The position numbers and the translations under genes were made by a program. The notes beneath the pieces are model-generated. The model saw nothing but the letters and a program-made list of their open reading frames with translations, was not told the origin of the DNA and made no database searches. A stretch of DNA of 64,000 nt from Kushneria phosphatilytica. GTDB lineage: Bacteria; Pseudomonadota; Gammaproteobacteria; Pseudomonadales; Halomonadaceae. Location of the stretch: assembly GCF_008247605.1 (NCBI RefSeq), contig NZ_CP043420.1, forward strand, positions 2,914,001 through 2,978,000, read 5' to 3'. The number at the start of each line of letters is the position of its first letter. Position 1 is the first letter of the stretch. Below, in pieces: positions 28,450-37,611 of this stretch.

Positions 28450-28477
28450 TTGACGTCGCGTCAAAAAAGCGTAATAT
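28450..28477 (+). promoter_or_regulatory. Sigma-70 promoter of the initiator tRNA gene
   Basis: TTGACG at 28450-28455 and TAATAT at 28472-28477 are separated by 16 bases, ending 14 bases before the mature tRNA. Confidence 0.85.
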
Positions 28478-28491
28478 ACATCGCACGTCGA

Positions 28492-28568
<77 letters not shown>

Positions 28569-28580
28569 AGATTCGATGAA

Positions 28581-28609
28581 AGCCGATACCTTTGGGTATC
28601 GGCTTTTTT
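28581..28609 (+). terminator. Rho-independent terminator after tRNA-fMet
   Basis: Arms AGCCGATACC and GGTATCGGCT with a four-base TTTG loop are followed by TTTTTT. Confidence 0.92.
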
Positions 28610-28652
28610 CATGCCAGGTAGCTACTCGAGTCACTCAAACAAAGTGACGATC

Positions 28653-29402
28653 CTATTGCTCTGCCCAGGACGGCATCACCACGACGCTTCCCCAACCGGG
28701 CAACTTGAGTGCGCCATCATGGGGATCGATCCCGAAGACCAGTCCCAGCAGATTGAATTCCAGCCCCTCTTCCCGCGCCAGCATGACACCTGCCACCCCA
28801 AACAGCGATAGCTGGTAGCCACTACCACTGGGTGTCGGTGCCAGAAAACGAGCCGCGCGATCCTCGCTGTCCACCAGATAATCCTTGCCCAGTGCCAGCG
28901 CGGGCAACTCGATATTCAGCTCCGGTACCTGGCGTAACACCCAGGCCGTGAAGCTGTTGCTGTTGGGACCCGGCCAGATACGATAGGTTTGTGACCAGGG
29001 GTAATTCCGCACAGCAGAGCGCAATTCCTCGATGGCCTGCTGCGCTCGCTCTCCACGCACTTCTCCCAATAACTGCGGGGGCTGCCCATACCACTGACGA
29101 TCAGGAAAACCATCGCGTTCACGCACTGTGGGACGCCGCCACCCCTGGACTTCATAGCTGACCCATTGAGCGGCATGTCGTGGCTTCACGGCCACCCAGG
29201 TATGCATTGCAAAGGCACCGCGCCACTCGAAGGCCCGAGCGCCATAGACCTGTACCACAGCTTCAGGCGTGGTGGCCGGATCCGGCGCCAGCTGCTCTTC
29301 CCTTGAATGACTGGCTGTCGCCCAGTTTCCTTCGAAGGCCACCTGTCCGGTCATCAGTAGCGAAGCCGGACCAAGCAGCAACAGTACGAGCAGGGCCAGC
29401 AC
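28653..29402 (-). CDS. DUF3750 family exported or anchored protein
   Basis: The 249-residue protein begins with a strongly hydrophobic segment (MLALLVLLLLGPASLL), so it is anchored in or secreted across the inner membrane. The body shows the DUF3750 pattern: EWRGAFAMHTWVAVKP, YPWSQTYRIWPGPNSNSFTAWV and a C-terminal GLVFGIDPHDGALKLPGWG. Function is unknown. The start is GTG at 29402 with AAGGGGG about 10 bases upstream; no ATG exists in this frame upstream before the neighbouring gene. It follows the SDR gene closely on the same strand. Confidence 0.8.
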   Translation of the reverse strand: MLALLVLLLLGPASLLMTGQVAFEGNWATASHSREEQLAPDPATTPEAVVQVYGARAFEWRGAFAMHTWVAVKPRHAAQWVSYEVQGWRRPTVRERDGFPDRQWYGQPPQLLGEVRGERAQQAIEELRSAVRNYPWSQTYRIWPGPNSNSFTAWVLRQVPELNIELPALALGKDYLVDSEDRAARFLAPTPSGSGYQLSLFGVAGVMLAREEGLEFNLLGLVFGIDPHDGALKLPGWGSVVVMPSWAEQ

Positions 29403-29464
29403 TGCTGCCAGCCCCCTTGCCCACCATCGCGCTCGGGTGTGCTCTTCCGATCCGTTTCCAGTGT

Positions 29465-30199
29465 TCAGGGCGAGACCTGTTTGGTCGGCATGATCAGGAG
29501 TTCCTGCGGATTGACATGCCCTGGTTGAGCGAACGCATACACCAGCGCATTGGCAATATCATCGGCATGCAGTGCATCGACCTTGTCGCGGCGCTCCTTC
29601 ATGGCTGCTTCCGAAACGTTGTAGCCCCAGTTGGTATAGACCGCACCAGGTTCAATCAACGACACGCGAATGCCTTCACTGCCAAGCTCCTTGCGCAGGG
29701 TGTCATGAAAGCCCACCACTGCAAACTTGGTCGCACAGTAGACCGACCAGCCCGGCACGCCGTACCGACCGCCCACGCTGGAAACGGTACTGATCATTGC
29801 CCCTTCACGACCACGCAGCAGCGGGATGGCCTGCTGGGTGCAATACAGCACGCCATAGAGATTGGCATCTATGGTCTTGCGCCACTCTTCCGGATCGCTC
29901 TGCTCGAATGCACCGTTGTAACCAACGCCGGCATTGTTGAAGACCAGATCAAGACCATCGAAGTGCTGGCGGATGGTAGCGAACAGCTGTTCGACCTGAG
30001 CGGGATCTCCTACATCGGTAGGTACCGCCAGGGCCCGCTCCCCCAGCTCGCTTGCCAGGGTTTCAATCTTCTCCCTGGAGCGGGCGACCAGAACGACTCG
30101 GACGTTTTCGGCGACCAGCGCCCGTGCAGCGGCCTCACCAATGCCACTGGAAGCGCCGGTAATCAGTGCTACCCGATCGGTCAGCTCACGAAGCTGCAT
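29465..30199 (-). CDS. Short-chain dehydrogenase/reductase (SDR)
   Basis: A 244-residue NAD(P)-dependent oxidoreductase of the classical SDR type: cofactor motif TGASSGIGEAAA, NNAGVGYNG, catalytic Ser in STVSSVGG and the YxxxK catalytic pair in YCATK. GGAG lies before the ATG at 30199. The substrate cannot be told from sequence. Downstream on the same strand is the DUF3750 gene. Confidence 0.9.
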   Translation of the reverse strand: MQLRELTDRVALITGASSGIGEAAARALVAENVRVVLVARSREKIETLASELGERALAVPTDVGDPAQVEQLFATIRQHFDGLDLVFNNAGVGYNGAFEQSDPEEWRKTIDANLYGVLYCTQQAIPLLRGREGAMISTVSSVGGRYGVPGWSVYCATKFAVVGFHDTLRKELGSEGIRVSLIEPGAVYTNWGYNVSEAAMKERRDKVDALHADDIANALVYAFAQPGHVNPQELLIMPTKQVSP

Positions 30200-30446
30200 G
30201 CTCTCTCTCCTGCTTAAGGCATGAACCGGAGTGGCTCATGGCTCCCGTTCACTCAGCGTAGAGAAGCTGCACTGAAAATTCACTAGTCGGCTAACGGCCT
30301 TGCCTCTGTCGCCTGATCACTGGCCCGGCCTTGAATTTCTACCGCTTCACCATTATTACCGAAGACATGACTGCGGTGATGAAGCCGACGGACTCGGGTT
30401 CCATCGCCTCCACCTACATGAATCCGCTGACAAGGGTTTGCAAGCC

Positions 30447-31388
30447 ATGCAGATCGTCGACCCCCGGACCGGCTCACCGATGACGCCGCCCGACAACTCT
30501 TCCCAGCGCCAGAGTGGTGCCGCGCCCAGTGTCGATGACAGCCAGATCATCGTGGATGTCGACATGTCGAACTTCCAGCAGGTGGTGCTGGAAGGCTCAC
30601 TGTCGACACCGGTACTGCTGGCCAGCTGGGGTCCGAGTTCCGAAGAGAGCCGCAATCTCTCGCCGGTACTTGAAAAACTGGCGCGCGAGTATGCTGGCGC
30701 CTTTGTACTGGCCCGTTTCAATGCCGAAGAGAATACTCAGATCGCTGCACAGCTGGGCATCCGCTCGGTGCCTGATGTCAAGCTGATCATGCAGGGTCAG
30801 CTTTACGATCACTTCCAGGGCGCCCTGCCGGAGCGGCAGATCCGCGAATGGCTGGGACGCTATCTCGAAGCCCCCGAATCCACCGGAGAAAGTACAGAGG
30901 AGCAGGCGAAAGCCGCCCTGGAAGCTGGTGACACGGCCAAAGCGAAGGCACTCTATCAGCAGCTGATCGAGGAACAGCCCAACGATCATGAGTATCGCAT
31001 TGATCTGGCCAATGTGCTGGCTGCGGAAAATGATCGCGAGCAGGCGCTGGAAATCCTCGACAATCTGCCGCCGGAACATCGTGATGGCCATCGCGCCCGC
31101 GGCGTACGAGCCAGGCTCGACTTCGTACAGGAAGCACCGAGCGCCGAGGAAGTCGAAGCGCTGGGGGATCGTGATGACAGCGAGGCCCGCTTCAAACGCG
31201 CCATGCGGACCATTGCCGATGGCGACTACGAATCCGGTCTGGAGCAGCTGATCGAATTGATGAAGCGTGATCGCAGCTACAACGATGATGCACCGCGCAA
31301 GACCCTGCTGCGCGTCTTCGACGCTCTGGGCAATGATCACCCGCTGACCGTGACTTATCGGCGGCGCATGTTCACCCTGCTCTACTGA
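30447..31388 (+). CDS. ybbN: Thioredoxin-fold/TPR co-chaperone, YbbN-like
   Basis: The 313-residue protein has an N-terminal thioredoxin fold (QVVLEGSLSTPVLLASWG, GIRSVPDVKLIMQGQ) without the CxxC active site; the position reads WGPSSEES. The C-terminal half is TPR-like (KAALEAGDTAKAKALYQQLI, GDYESGLEQLIELMKRD). E. coli YbbN (CnoX) is a chaperone holdase cooperating with DnaK and GroEL. I chose the ATG at 30447 by family length; the frame is open to 30300. A strong terminator follows. Confidence 0.85.
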   Translation: MQIVDPRTGSPMTPPDNSSQRQSGAAPSVDDSQIIVDVDMSNFQQVVLEGSLSTPVLLASWGPSSEESRNLSPVLEKLAREYAGAFVLARFNAEENTQIAAQLGIRSVPDVKLIMQGQLYDHFQGALPERQIREWLGRYLEAPESTGESTEEQAKAALEAGDTAKAKALYQQLIEEQPNDHEYRIDLANVLAAENDREQALEILDNLPPEHRDGHRARGVRARLDFVQEAPSAEEVEALGDRDDSEARFKRAMRTIADGDYESGLEQLIELMKRDRSYNDDAPRKTLLRVFDALGNDHPLTVTYRRRMFTLLY

Positions 31389-31413
31389 TCTCTTCGGCTA
31401 CCGCCACGCCAGG

Positions 31414-31445
31414 GGCCCCGATCTCGTGATCGGGGCCTTTCTTTT
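31414..31445 (+). terminator. Rho-independent terminator after ybbN
   Basis: Arms GGCCCCGATC and GATCGGGGCC with loop TCGT are followed by TTTCTTTT, just downstream of ybbN and at the 3' end of the convergent patB-like gene. Confidence 0.92.
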
Positions 31446-31447
31446 GA

Positions 31448-32602
31448 TCAGCGTGCGGCCAGCAGTGCATCCATGCGCTCAAGTGCCTCTTCGAGGCGAG
31501 TGCGTTCGGTACCGAAGTTGAGCCGGACAAAGCCCGGCCAGCCGAAGTCGGCGCCATCCGAGAGCGCCACACGAGCGTGTTCCAGCAGCGCTTGCTGAGG
31601 CGAATTACCCAGTTCGGCCTGACGCAGATCGAGCCAGGCCAGATAGGTTGCCTCGGGCGATGCCATTTTCACCCCCGGCCAGCGTGCAACAAACGACTCC
31701 AGTAGCGCTCGGTTATCACGCAACTGCGCCAGCAACGCCTGACGCCATGACTCACCATGACGAAAGGCGGCTTCTGCGGCCGTTTCACCCATCACATTAT
31801 CCGACGGCATCAGCCCCAGACAGCCACGTCTGAAACGCTTGCGCAGACGCTCATCGCTGATGATGGCACAGGCACTGGTCAGCCCGGCCACGTTAAAGGT
31901 CTTTGAGGGCGCCCACAGCGTGATCAGACGCGGGGCCAGCCTCGGCACCACACGACCCAGCGGCCGGTGCGGTGTATCGGCATCAAGGATCAGATCGCAA
32001 TGCAGCTCGTCGGAACAGACCAGCAGATCATGGCGTTCCACGAAATCGGCCAGTTGCTCAAGTTCGGCTGGGGTAAAATTGCGTCCGGTGGGATTATGGG
32101 GGTGACACCAGAGCAACAGCCGCGTTTCGGGCGTCACGGCAGCTTCCATCGCTGCGAAATCGAGCGTCCAGCGCGGGGAGGTCTCGGTCGGCGGTTGCAT
32201 CGGAGCCGTGCGGGTCTGACGCCCGGTATTCTCGCCCACTTTCAGAAAGGGGGGATAGATTGGCGTCACCGTCAACACGCCATCGCCCGGCTCGGTCAGG
32301 GTCAGCGCCGCTACATGCAGAGCCGGCACCACTCCGGGCAACCAGTGCTGCCAGTGCGGTTCGATCGACCAGTCATAATGTGAAGCGCTCCACTGACACA
32401 ATGCATCACGCAGCTCATCACTCGGCTGAGTGTAGCCAAAAACCGGATGCTCGAGCCGCTCGGCCAGCGCCGTGCGAATGGCGGGCGCCACGGCGAAATC
32501 CATGTCGGCTACCCACAGGGGCAACACATCCTTGTCATAGCGTTGCCATTTGGTCGTGGCAAAGCGACGGCGATCCAGCGGTGTCGTGAAATCGAAACTC
32601 AT
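31448..32602 (-). CDS. MalY/PatB-family PLP-dependent aminotransferase or C-S lyase
   Basis: The 384-residue fold-type I PLP enzyme begins MSFDFTTPLDRRRFATTKW and has PLWVADMDFAVAP, both diagnostic of the MalY/PatB family, which cleaves cystathionine or cysteine (beta-lyase). The PLP lysine lies in LWAPSKTFNVAGL; LLWCHPHNPTGRNF and CSDELHCDLI complete the cofactor site. I chose the ATG at 32602; an upstream GTG would add 11 residues. It is convergent with ybbN and divergent from the small hypothetical gene. Confidence 0.88.
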   Translation of the reverse strand: MSFDFTTPLDRRRFATTKWQRYDKDVLPLWVADMDFAVAPAIRTALAERLEHPVFGYTQPSDELRDALCQWSASHYDWSIEPHWQHWLPGVVPALHVAALTLTEPGDGVLTVTPIYPPFLKVGENTGRQTRTAPMQPPTETSPRWTLDFAAMEAAVTPETRLLLWCHPHNPTGRNFTPAELEQLADFVERHDLLVCSDELHCDLILDADTPHRPLGRVVPRLAPRLITLWAPSKTFNVAGLTSACAIISDERLRKRFRRGCLGLMPSDNVMGETAAEAAFRHGESWRQALLAQLRDNRALLESFVARWPGVKMASPEATYLAWLDLRQAELGNSPQQALLEHARVALSDGADFGWPGFVRLNFGTERTRLEEALERMDALLAAR

Positions 32603-32671
32603 GGTCGGGCTTGCTCCGGGACGGACATTCACCACATCCTATCAGGGCTTGTGAACCAATGAGGACCTTGC

Positions 32672-33097
32672 ATGTCGGACAGCGGTTTCTATGCCACGGC
32701 CATGCGCGGCTTATCGGAAGTCATCGACCACTGGCTGACACTGGGGGATGCTTCGGTCGCCAGGCTGGGGATCATCCTGGCGGATACCGCTCGGGTCGCG
32801 AAACTGGGCACACCGGAGAGTGACCCGGGCATGTCCACGCTCGAACAGTGGCGTCGGGAGACTCCTCCGCCCCTGTGGGCAGCGCGCGCCGCGATCTTTT
32901 TGCTGACCCAGATGCCGGCACGCCCGCGACCCCGGACCTCAGCCGAGTGCGCTGCCTGGGGCTATGTCTGGATACGTTTGCGTCACCATGAATCTCCGGA
33001 CGAAGCGGCAGCGGCACTGCCCGAGCATTTGCGCATACCGCTGACCCCGACCATCGAGCAGGCCTGGCAGGATCGCAATGACCTGAGACTGTTGTAG
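32672..33097 (+). CDS. Conserved-looking hypothetical protein, 141 residues
   Basis: I do not recognise this protein. It has a good GAGGA ribosome-binding site 7 bases before the ATG and codon use like its neighbours, so it is probably real. It is soluble, helical and Trp-rich (WLTLGDASVARLGI, TLEQWRRETPPPLWAARA, AAWGYVWIRLRHHESPDEAA) with no signal peptide and no cysteine. It is convergent with the HNH gene and divergent from the PatB-like gene, so context gives no function. Confidence 0.65.
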   Translation: MSDSGFYATAMRGLSEVIDHWLTLGDASVARLGIILADTARVAKLGTPESDPGMSTLEQWRRETPPPLWAARAAIFLLTQMPARPRPRTSAECAAWGYVWIRLRHHESPDEAAAALPEHLRIPLTPTIEQAWQDRNDLRLL

Positions 33098-33111
33098 ATT
33101 CATCAAACGAG

Positions 33112-33447
33112 TCAGCGAGAGCGAGGCTGGGAAGAACGAGGCTTGAAACCGGCCGGTTTGTCTGACAGCCAGTCTGCAAAGCGATGAATGTCCGGATGGG
33201 TCAACAATGCTTCACGGCTATGATAGTGCTCGGCCAGCTCACGTTCGCCCAGCACTCGATGCACATGGCTGTGGCAGGGGCGACAGATCCAGAGAATCGA
33301 CTCTCGCATGGTCTCCCGCGAAAAGCGCCGCCGAAAGCGACGTCGACCATGCTGTGAACGTGGAATCAGATGATGCCGGGTCAGGGAAGCTGAGCGCCCA
33401 CACAGTGCGCAGCCCTCGGCATGGCCCTGGTTGTGTTGTTCAGCCAT
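33112..33447 (-). CDS. Small HNH endonuclease-domain protein
   Basis: The 111-residue protein carries a zinc-ribbon-type HNH fold: CALCG near residue 13, the HH of TRHHLIPRSQHG, and CRPCHSHVH, which supplies the second Cys pair and last His. The tail is basic. Stand-alone proteins of this kind are common, with unknown target. GGGAGAGGGG precedes the ATG at 33447. No prophage or restriction genes are near, so it is not obviously a homing or packaging nuclease. Confidence 0.82.
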   Translation of the reverse strand: MAEQHNQGHAEGCALCGRSASLTRHHLIPRSQHGRRRFRRRFSRETMRESILWICRPCHSHVHRVLGERELAEHYHSREALLTHPDIHRFADWLSDKPAGFKPRSSQPRSR

Positions 33448-33483
33448 TTCCCCTCTCCCTCTGCCGTGAATGCAGCAACCTGG

Positions 33484-33489
33484 TATAAT
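33484..33489 (+). promoter_or_regulatory. Probable extended -10 of the DUF501-gene promoter
   Basis: TATAAT preceded by TGG (extended -10 type) lies 47 bases before the ATG at 33536. No good -35 box is seen. Confidence 0.55.
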
Positions 33490-33535
33490 TGCACCATCGC
33501 GCCATTTATCCGCTTCTCACGGAATTACTGCCGTC

Positions 33536-34060
33536 ATGATCCAGCGTACCGATGACACGCCCAGTGCCCTCCAGCTCGAGATAATTCATCAGCAGCTCGG
33601 TCGCACGCCACGAGGTCTGCAGGCCATTACTGCCGTGGATGGCCAGGGCACGCCTCTCGCCGTACGCGTAGCCTCGCTGGTCGATGGCAAGCCCTTCCCC
33701 ACACTTTACTGGCTCTCCAGTGACACGCTACGCATCGAGATTTCGCGCCTCGAAGCCGAGGGCGTGATCAAGGCTCTGGAAGCCCGGCTGCGTGAAGATA
33801 CCGCATTGCGCGATGCCTATCGGCGCAGTCACGAAGCCTATATTGCCCGCCGCTGGCAGTATATTGATGATGCCACCCGTGCCGACATTGACGCAGCAGG
33901 CTTCACCCGCGCCCTGACCGAGCGAGGTGTCGGCGGCATTGCCGACTGGCAGCAGGTACGTTGCCTGCATACCCAGTATGCGCATCACATCAGCGATCAC
34001 AATGCCATCGGCGAATGGATCGACCAACACTATCCGCAGGTCGCCGCCAGCGTGGCCTGA
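33536..34060 (+). CDS. DUF501 family protein
   Basis: The 174-residue protein matches the DUF501 family by RTPRGLQAI near residue 25, PLAVRVASLVDGKPFPTLYWL, ISRLEAEGVIKALE and the His-rich C-terminus CLHTQYAHHISDHN. Function unknown; members occur next to Ppx/GppA genes in actinobacteria, but here no such neighbour is seen. I chose the ATG at 33536 over one at 33470 because it is just downstream of a TATAAT box and fits family length. It is 29 bases before the LOG gene. Confidence 0.85.
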   Translation: MIQRTDDTPSALQLEIIHQQLGRTPRGLQAITAVDGQGTPLAVRVASLVDGKPFPTLYWLSSDTLRIEISRLEAEGVIKALEARLREDTALRDAYRRSHEAYIARRWQYIDDATRADIDAAGFTRALTERGVGGIADWQQVRCLHTQYAHHISDHNAIGEWIDQHYPQVAASVA

Positions 34061-34089
34061 CGAGACACCTTCCGATTCGGAGTACCGGC

Positions 34090-34650
34090 ATGACTGCCAT
34101 CTGTATCTATATGGGGTCGCGGGACGGCCATCATGGCTGCTGGCGCGAACTGGCCGAAGCCGTAGGTCGAGAGATCGGCCGACGCGGCTGGCGATTGATC
34201 TATGGCGGTGGCAGTACCGGCCTGATGGGACGGTGCGCTGATGCCGTGCTGGCAGCCGGTGGCCGGGTCACCGGCATCATCCCCGGCCAGCTGGTCGAAC
34301 GCGAGGTCGCACATCGCGGACTCAGCGAGCTGATCGAGGTGCCTGACATGCATACCCGCAAGGCACAGATGGCCGAGCGTGCCGATGCTTTCGTGGTTCT
34401 GCCCGGAGGTATCGGTACGCTGGAAGAGTTTTTCGAGACCTGGACCTGGCAATATCTGGGTCTGCATGACAAGCGTCTGGGTCTGCTGCAGGCCCATGAT
34501 TTTTTCACCCCATTGCTGCAGTTTCTGGATACCACGGTGGACGCCGGTTTTCTCAACCACCAGACCCGTCAGCGCCTGATTGTCGAGCATGATCCGGTCA
34601 CCCTGCTGGATCGGCTGATCACGACTGAAACAGGCATGACGTCTCGATAG
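34090..34650 (+). CDS. LOG-family protein (cytokinin riboside monophosphate phosphoribohydrolase type)
   Basis: The 186-residue protein has the lysine-decarboxylase-like Rossmann fold of the LOG family (TIGR00730): IYGGGSTGLMG, the MHTRKAQM motif and the signature PGGIGTLEEFFE. Family enzymes cleave nucleoside 5'-monophosphates to free base and ribose 5-phosphate; older annotations call them lysine decarboxylases, which is not supported. Start at the ATG 34090, 29 bases after the DUF501 gene, probably one transcript. Confidence 0.92.
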   Translation: MTAICIYMGSRDGHHGCWRELAEAVGREIGRRGWRLIYGGGSTGLMGRCADAVLAAGGRVTGIIPGQLVEREVAHRGLSELIEVPDMHTRKAQMAERADAFVVLPGGIGTLEEFFETWTWQYLGLHDKRLGLLQAHDFFTPLLQFLDTTVDAGFLNHQTRQRLIVEHDPVTLLDRLITTETGMTSR

Positions 34651-34721
34651 AGCTGACCTACGCTGAACACGCTTGCCGTGGCGACCGGCTTTCCCTTTCA
34701 GTTCAAGAGGAGTTCAAGACC

Positions 34722-35690
34722 ATGTATGCGATTGCCGTCACGGATCAGCAACTGGCCTGGCAGGAACAACCCGATCCTGCAGCGCCGAAGGCCGGCGAGA
34801 TTCGGATCGAGGTGGCCTGGGCCGGCATGAATCGTGCCGATGTCATGCAGCGTGATGGTGGTTATCCGCCGCCGCCGGGGGCTTCCGAAATTCTCGGCCT
34901 GGAAGTCAGCGGTATCGTCCGCGAGCTCGGTCCACAGGTAGAGCGCTTTCGGGTCGGTGATCGGGTCTGCGCCCTGCTTGCCGGCGGCGGTTACGCCGAG
35001 CAGGTCGTGGTCAGCGAGGCACAGGTACTACGCATTCCCGAGTCGCTCAACCTGCAACAGGCCGCAGCGCTGCCCGAGGTCTTCGCGACTGCCTGGCTCA
35101 ACCTGTTCATGGAGGCCCGCCTGAGCGAGGGTGAGCGTGTCCTGTTACATGCCGGTGCCAGTGGTGTGGGAACCGCTGCCATCCAGCTCTGTCATGCCTT
35201 CGGCCACCCCTGTTATGTCACCGTCGGGAGTCAGGAAAAGCTGAACACCTGTCGCTCACTGGGCGCCGATGATGGCTGGAATCGCCACGATGGCAGCTTC
35301 GTCGAGGCCGTGCGCCAGTGGGGAGGCGTCGATGTCATTCTCGACCCGGTGGGAGGTGACTATCTGGGCTGGAATCAGCAGGTGCTCAATACCGAGGGTC
35401 GCATCGTACTGATCGCCTTCATGGGAGGACGTGACACCGGGATTGATCTGGGCCGGCTGCTGATCGGTCGTCAGCGTCTGATCGGCTCGACCCTGCGTTC
35501 GCGCTCCCCGGCCAGCAAGGGCAGTGTGATGGATGCCCTGCACACCCATGTCTGGCCGTTAATCGATAGCGGCCGCATAAAGCCGCTGGTAGATCGTACC
35601 TGGCCGATACAGGAAGCCGATACTGCCATGCGCTATCTGGAGAGCAACGACAGCACTGGCAAGCTGCTGTTGAAGGTATCGGGCGCCTGA
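34722..35690 (+). CDS. NAD(P)H quinone oxidoreductase, PIG3/zeta-crystallin type
   Basis: A 322-residue medium-chain dehydrogenase without the zinc-binding cysteines: N-terminal GroES-like domain (AGMNRADVMQRDGGYPPPPGAS, in part) and Rossmann domain with LLHAGASGVGTAAIQL and VDVILDPVGGDYLGWN. Close in pattern to human PIG3 (TP53I3) and QorA-like enzymes that reduce quinones with NADPH. AGGAG lies 10 bases before the ATG. Single gene followed by a strong bidirectional terminator. Confidence 0.9.
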   Translation: MYAIAVTDQQLAWQEQPDPAAPKAGEIRIEVAWAGMNRADVMQRDGGYPPPPGASEILGLEVSGIVRELGPQVERFRVGDRVCALLAGGGYAEQVVVSEAQVLRIPESLNLQQAAALPEVFATAWLNLFMEARLSEGERVLLHAGASGVGTAAIQLCHAFGHPCYVTVGSQEKLNTCRSLGADDGWNRHDGSFVEAVRQWGGVDVILDPVGGDYLGWNQQVLNTEGRIVLIAFMGGRDTGIDLGRLLIGRQRLIGSTLRSRSPASKGSVMDALHTHVWPLIDSGRIKPLVDRTWPIQEADTAMRYLESNDSTGKLLLKVSGA

Positions 35691-35725
35691 ACGAAGCAAC
35701 GCCACAGGCCACAATATAATGCAAT

Positions 35726-35762
35726 GAAAGGGGGAGAAACGGTCAGCGTTTCTCCCCCTTTC
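35726..35762. terminator. Bidirectional terminator between the quinone oxidoreductase and Sel1 genes
   Basis: A perfect 16-bp inverted repeat (GAAAGGGGGAGAAACG and its complement) with loop GTCAG lies between two convergent genes. Confidence 0.9.
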
Positions 35763-35783
35763 AATGTGTGACAGGCAGACTGG

Positions 35784-36287
35784 TCAGTGCGTCACGGCGA
35801 CCATTCCTTCCAGCTGGAAGGCGTGTGCATGCAGACGCTGCTCCCAGTCACCAGCACGATCCGTATCCCTGGGCAGTCCCAGTTCACCGTGACGATAGGC
35901 CTGAGCAAGGCGACGGACTGCTTCTTCGTGACCGGCTTCAGCAGCTCGCGCATACCAGGTCACGGCCCGATCCTCACGCCGGACGAACTGAGCGCAACCG
36001 CGCTCATAAATACAGCCGGCCTGAAACTGGGCATGAGGATCACCGGCCTCGGCTGCCCTGATCACAAAACGAGCACCGGCAGCCTTGTCCTGAGGCGAAG
36101 CCCCACGATGAAAGAGCATTGTCCCATAACGGGACAGGGCATCAACATGACCGGCTCTGGCACAGCGGCGGAACAGATGCATGGTCAGACGCTGCTTTCG
36201 CGATGAGCGCGTGAGCCAGGGCGCCTCGAGCAAACGCTCCGCCAAGCGATATTCGAACCGTGTTAACATGGAAGCGGTCCGCAGCAT
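35784..36287 (-). CDS. Sel1-repeat (TPR-like) protein
   Basis: The 167-residue protein has about three Sel1-like repeats: GHVDALSRYGTMLFHRG, GDPHAQFQAGCIYERG and GHEEAVRRLAQAYRHGELG, each an A-x-x-x-L/Y-G-x-x-Y helix pair. No signal peptide is evident. Sel1 proteins act as scaffolds in regulation or envelope processes; the partner here is unknown. Starts at 36287 or 36269 are both possible; I use 36287, which has GGGTGG nearby. Confidence 0.75.
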   Translation of the reverse strand: MLRTASMLTRFEYRLAERLLEAPWLTRSSRKQRLTMHLFRRCARAGHVDALSRYGTMLFHRGASPQDKAAGARFVIRAAEAGDPHAQFQAGCIYERGCAQFVRREDRAVTWYARAAEAGHEEAVRRLAQAYRHGELGLPRDTDRAGDWEQRLHAHAFQLEGMVAVTH

Positions 36288-36561
36288 GACAACCACCCAA
36301 TCCTTTCTTTCGAAACGACAGTGCCTGACAACGCCTTCCCGGCGCGTCGATCAATTGTCAGCACAATGAAATCCATGCCTCGGCGGTTCGTCACTGAACG
36401 CCGGCGCGCCCCGCCACAGGGAGCAGCCGGAGGCCGATCCTTGCTGGGCACGCGGCAATATACGCCTCGTTGCAGGGTCGTTCAACCCCCTCGATTTGCG
36501 GCGCCAGTCCCCCCTGTCTAACATGGCGATTCCTGTCCCTTTTCTGGTAACGGAGCCTCCC

Positions 36562-37599
36562 ATGCAACGACGTTCTCTCGGCGATAGCGGCATCAGTGTC
36601 AGCCGACTCTGCCTTGGCACCATGACCTTCGGTGAGCAGAATACCGAACAGCAGGCGCACGAACAGCTCGATCGCGCCCTGGCCGCCGGCATCGACTTCA
36701 TTGATACAGCCGAGATGTATCCTGTACCGCCGCGCGCGGAAACTCAGGGGCGCACCGAGGCCTATATTGGCAGCTGGCTGAAAAAGCGCGGCCAGCGCGA
36801 TGACATCGTGCTGGCCAGCAAGGTGGCCGGTGCCGGACGCGGCATGGAGTACCTGCGTGGCGGTCCGCGACTCTCTCGCGAGCAGATTCATCAGGCACTC
36901 GATGACAGCCTGCAGCGTCTCAATACTGATTATCTCGACCTTTACCAGCTGCACTGGCCCGACCGCCCCGCCAACTACTTCGGCAAACTCGGCTATCAGC
37001 ACGAGGAAGATCCTCATGCCACCCCGCTGGAGGAAACCCTGAGCGCCCTGAAGGAAGCAGTCGATGCCGGCAAGGTGCGCACCATTGGCCTCTCCAATGA
37101 GACTCCCTGGGGTGTAATGACCTGTCTGCAACTGGCCGAGCGACTTGGTTTGCCTCGGGTCGTCAGTATTCAGAATCCCTACAACCTGCTCAATCGCAGC
37201 TTCGAGGTAGGTCTGGCCGAGATCAGCCATCGCGAGCGCGTGGGGCTGCTGGCCTATTCTCCGCTGGCATTCGGCGTACTCTCCGGCAAGTATCTCGGCG
37301 GTGCCCAGCCCGAGGGAGCACGGCTGTCACTTTTCGAACGCTTCCAGCGTTACACCTCACCGCTGGCCGAAGAAGCCACCTGGGCCTATGTCGATATCGC
37401 CCGACGCTTCGGGCTCGACCCGGCCCAAATGGCATTGGCCTATGTCAATTCGCGTCCCTTTCTGACCAGCAATATCATTGGCGCCACCACCCTGGAGCAG
37501 CTCGACAGCAATCTGGCCAGCGAAGAACTCATTCTCGATGATGCCGTGATCGAAGCCATCGAGGATGTCCACCGCCGTCTGCCCAATCCCTCGCCCTGA
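36562..37599 (+). CDS. Aldo/keto reductase, Tas type
   Basis: The 345-residue protein begins MQRRSLGDSGISVSRLCLGTMTFG and has the aldo/keto reductase catalytic set: Asp and Tyr in DFIDTAEMYPVPP, Lys in LASKVAG and His in YQLHWPDR. The insertion YLRGGPRLSREQIHQALDDS and length match E. coli Tas (346 residues). CGGAG is 8 bases before the ATG at 36562. It is 12 bases before the DMT transporter gene, so both are likely co-transcribed. Physiological substrate unknown. Confidence 0.92.
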   Translation: MQRRSLGDSGISVSRLCLGTMTFGEQNTEQQAHEQLDRALAAGIDFIDTAEMYPVPPRAETQGRTEAYIGSWLKKRGQRDDIVLASKVAGAGRGMEYLRGGPRLSREQIHQALDDSLQRLNTDYLDLYQLHWPDRPANYFGKLGYQHEEDPHATPLEETLSALKEAVDAGKVRTIGLSNETPWGVMTCLQLAERLGLPRVVSIQNPYNLLNRSFEVGLAEISHRERVGLLAYSPLAFGVLSGKYLGGAQPEGARLSLFERFQRYTSPLAEEATWAYVDIARRFGLDPAQMALAYVNSRPFLTSNIIGATTLEQLDSNLASEELILDDAVIEAIEDVHRRLPNPSP

Positions 37600-37611
37600 A
37601 GAGGAGCGATC

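Noticed and set aside
33112..33447. HNH protein as part of a restriction or anti-phage system
   Set aside because: Neighbours are a hypothetical gene and DUF501/LOG genes; nothing else of a defence system is present.
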